From: an uncultured Paracoccaceae bacterium | Lineage (GTDB): Bacteria > Pseudomonadota > Alphaproteobacteria > Rhodobacterales > Rhodobacteraceae | Length of the DNA stretch: 5,380 nucleotides | Reading direction: 5' to 3' | Assembly: GCA_913054485.1 (NCBI GenBank) | Contig: CAJXHQ010000261.1 | Location: forward strand, 1 to 5,380 | Shown: piece after piece, positions 5,216-5,380 of the stretch | Layout: every line of letters begins with the position of its first letter | Numbering within the stretch: the first letter of the stretch is position 1 | Notes under the pieces: generated by a model | Seen by the model: only the letters and a program-made list of their open reading frames with translations | What the model was told of the DNA's origin: nothing | Database searches by the model: none | Made by a program: the position numbers and the translations under genes

Positions 5216-5380
5216 GGAATACCGGGGGCGGGTCGCGGCGGCGCCCCGGCCGGCGGGCTGCTTGCCGCGATTCGGGAAGCTTGGCTGTGGTGCGCGGATT
5301 CGCGGTGGCGTTACGCTTCACCAGAGCGCGGATTTTTCCGTGACTCATAAGGAGGGGGAATCGGCCTACATTCAAAAAAC

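Larger units (their letters stand above)
5047..5380. other. Operon leader and upstream region without a supported gene
   Basis: These 334 bases contain no open frame that I accept. The inner part (5047-5215) holds the predicted che promoter, two inverted repeats and two TTAAC elements. The outer part (5216-5310) is very GC-rich and contains several short CG-rich self-complementary stretches. The last 70 bases are less GC-rich and include AAGGAGGGGG at 5349-5358 on the plus strand, but no plus-strand start codon follows it inside the window. A gene boundary may lie just beyond 5380. Confidence 0.6.

Noticed and set aside
5202..5348. 48-codon minus-strand open frame in the upstream region
   Set aside because: It has no ribosome binding site before its ATG, an Arg/Pro-rich low-complexity translation from a GC-rich stretch, and it runs into the predicted promoter.
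5349..5358. Shine-Dalgarno-like AAGGAGGGGG on the plus strand
   Set aside because: No ATG, GTG or TTG follows at a usable distance inside the window, so no gene can be assigned.
5359..5368. GGCCGATTCC on the minus strand, resembling the -10 element of a flagellar sigma-28 promoter
   Set aside because: The matching -35 element would fall at or past the window edge, the match is partial, and it is more than 300 bases from the first gene.

Overview
The window is an almost uninterrupted chemotaxis (che) operon read from the minus strand. It is GC-rich and codes in the style of an alphaproteobacterium. The CheA architecture, the two CheY proteins and the small accessory proteins at both ends of the operon point to Rhodobacterales (Roseobacter group, e.g. 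a Ruegeria/Phaeobacter-like genome). The genus is inferred from general resemblance, not from a search.

In transcription order (right to left) the layout is: a leader and promoter region without a convincing gene (5047-5380); a 95-residue STAS-domain protein resembling rhizobial CheS (4759-5046); cheY1 (4388-4762); cheA (2146-4386); cheW (1682-2146); cheR (834-1682); a second cheY (415-801); and a 111-residue helical protein with a CheZ/CheT-type DXXXQ motif (83-418). A strong GC-rich hairpin follows at 34-64, and a possible plus-strand gene end lies at 2-31. All junctions except cheR-cheY2 overlap by 1-4 bases or are 1 base apart, so the operon looks translationally coupled. The only real gap (32 bases, with its own strong ribosome binding site) is between cheR and cheY2.

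CheA autophosphorylates on His45 of its HPt domain under control of receptors coupled through CheW, and passes phosphate to two receiver proteins. CheR methylates receptors for adaptation. The order matches the Sinorhizobium meliloti che operon (cheS-cheY1-cheA-cheW-cheR-cheB-cheY2-cheD-cheT) except that cheB and cheD are missing and no receptor gene is in the window. In that organism CheY1 is a phosphate sink, CheY2 acts on the motor, CheS tightens CheY1 binding to CheA, and CheT has a DXXXQ motif, speeds CheY1-P decay and binds CheR. The same division of labour is a reasonable but untested inference here.

The observations most worth a second look are the DLVIQ motif in the unnamed terminal gene, the STAS protein with Pro-Ser in place of the usual Asp-Ser, the loss of cheB and cheD from an otherwise conserved order, and the palindrome inside the predicted promoter spacer.
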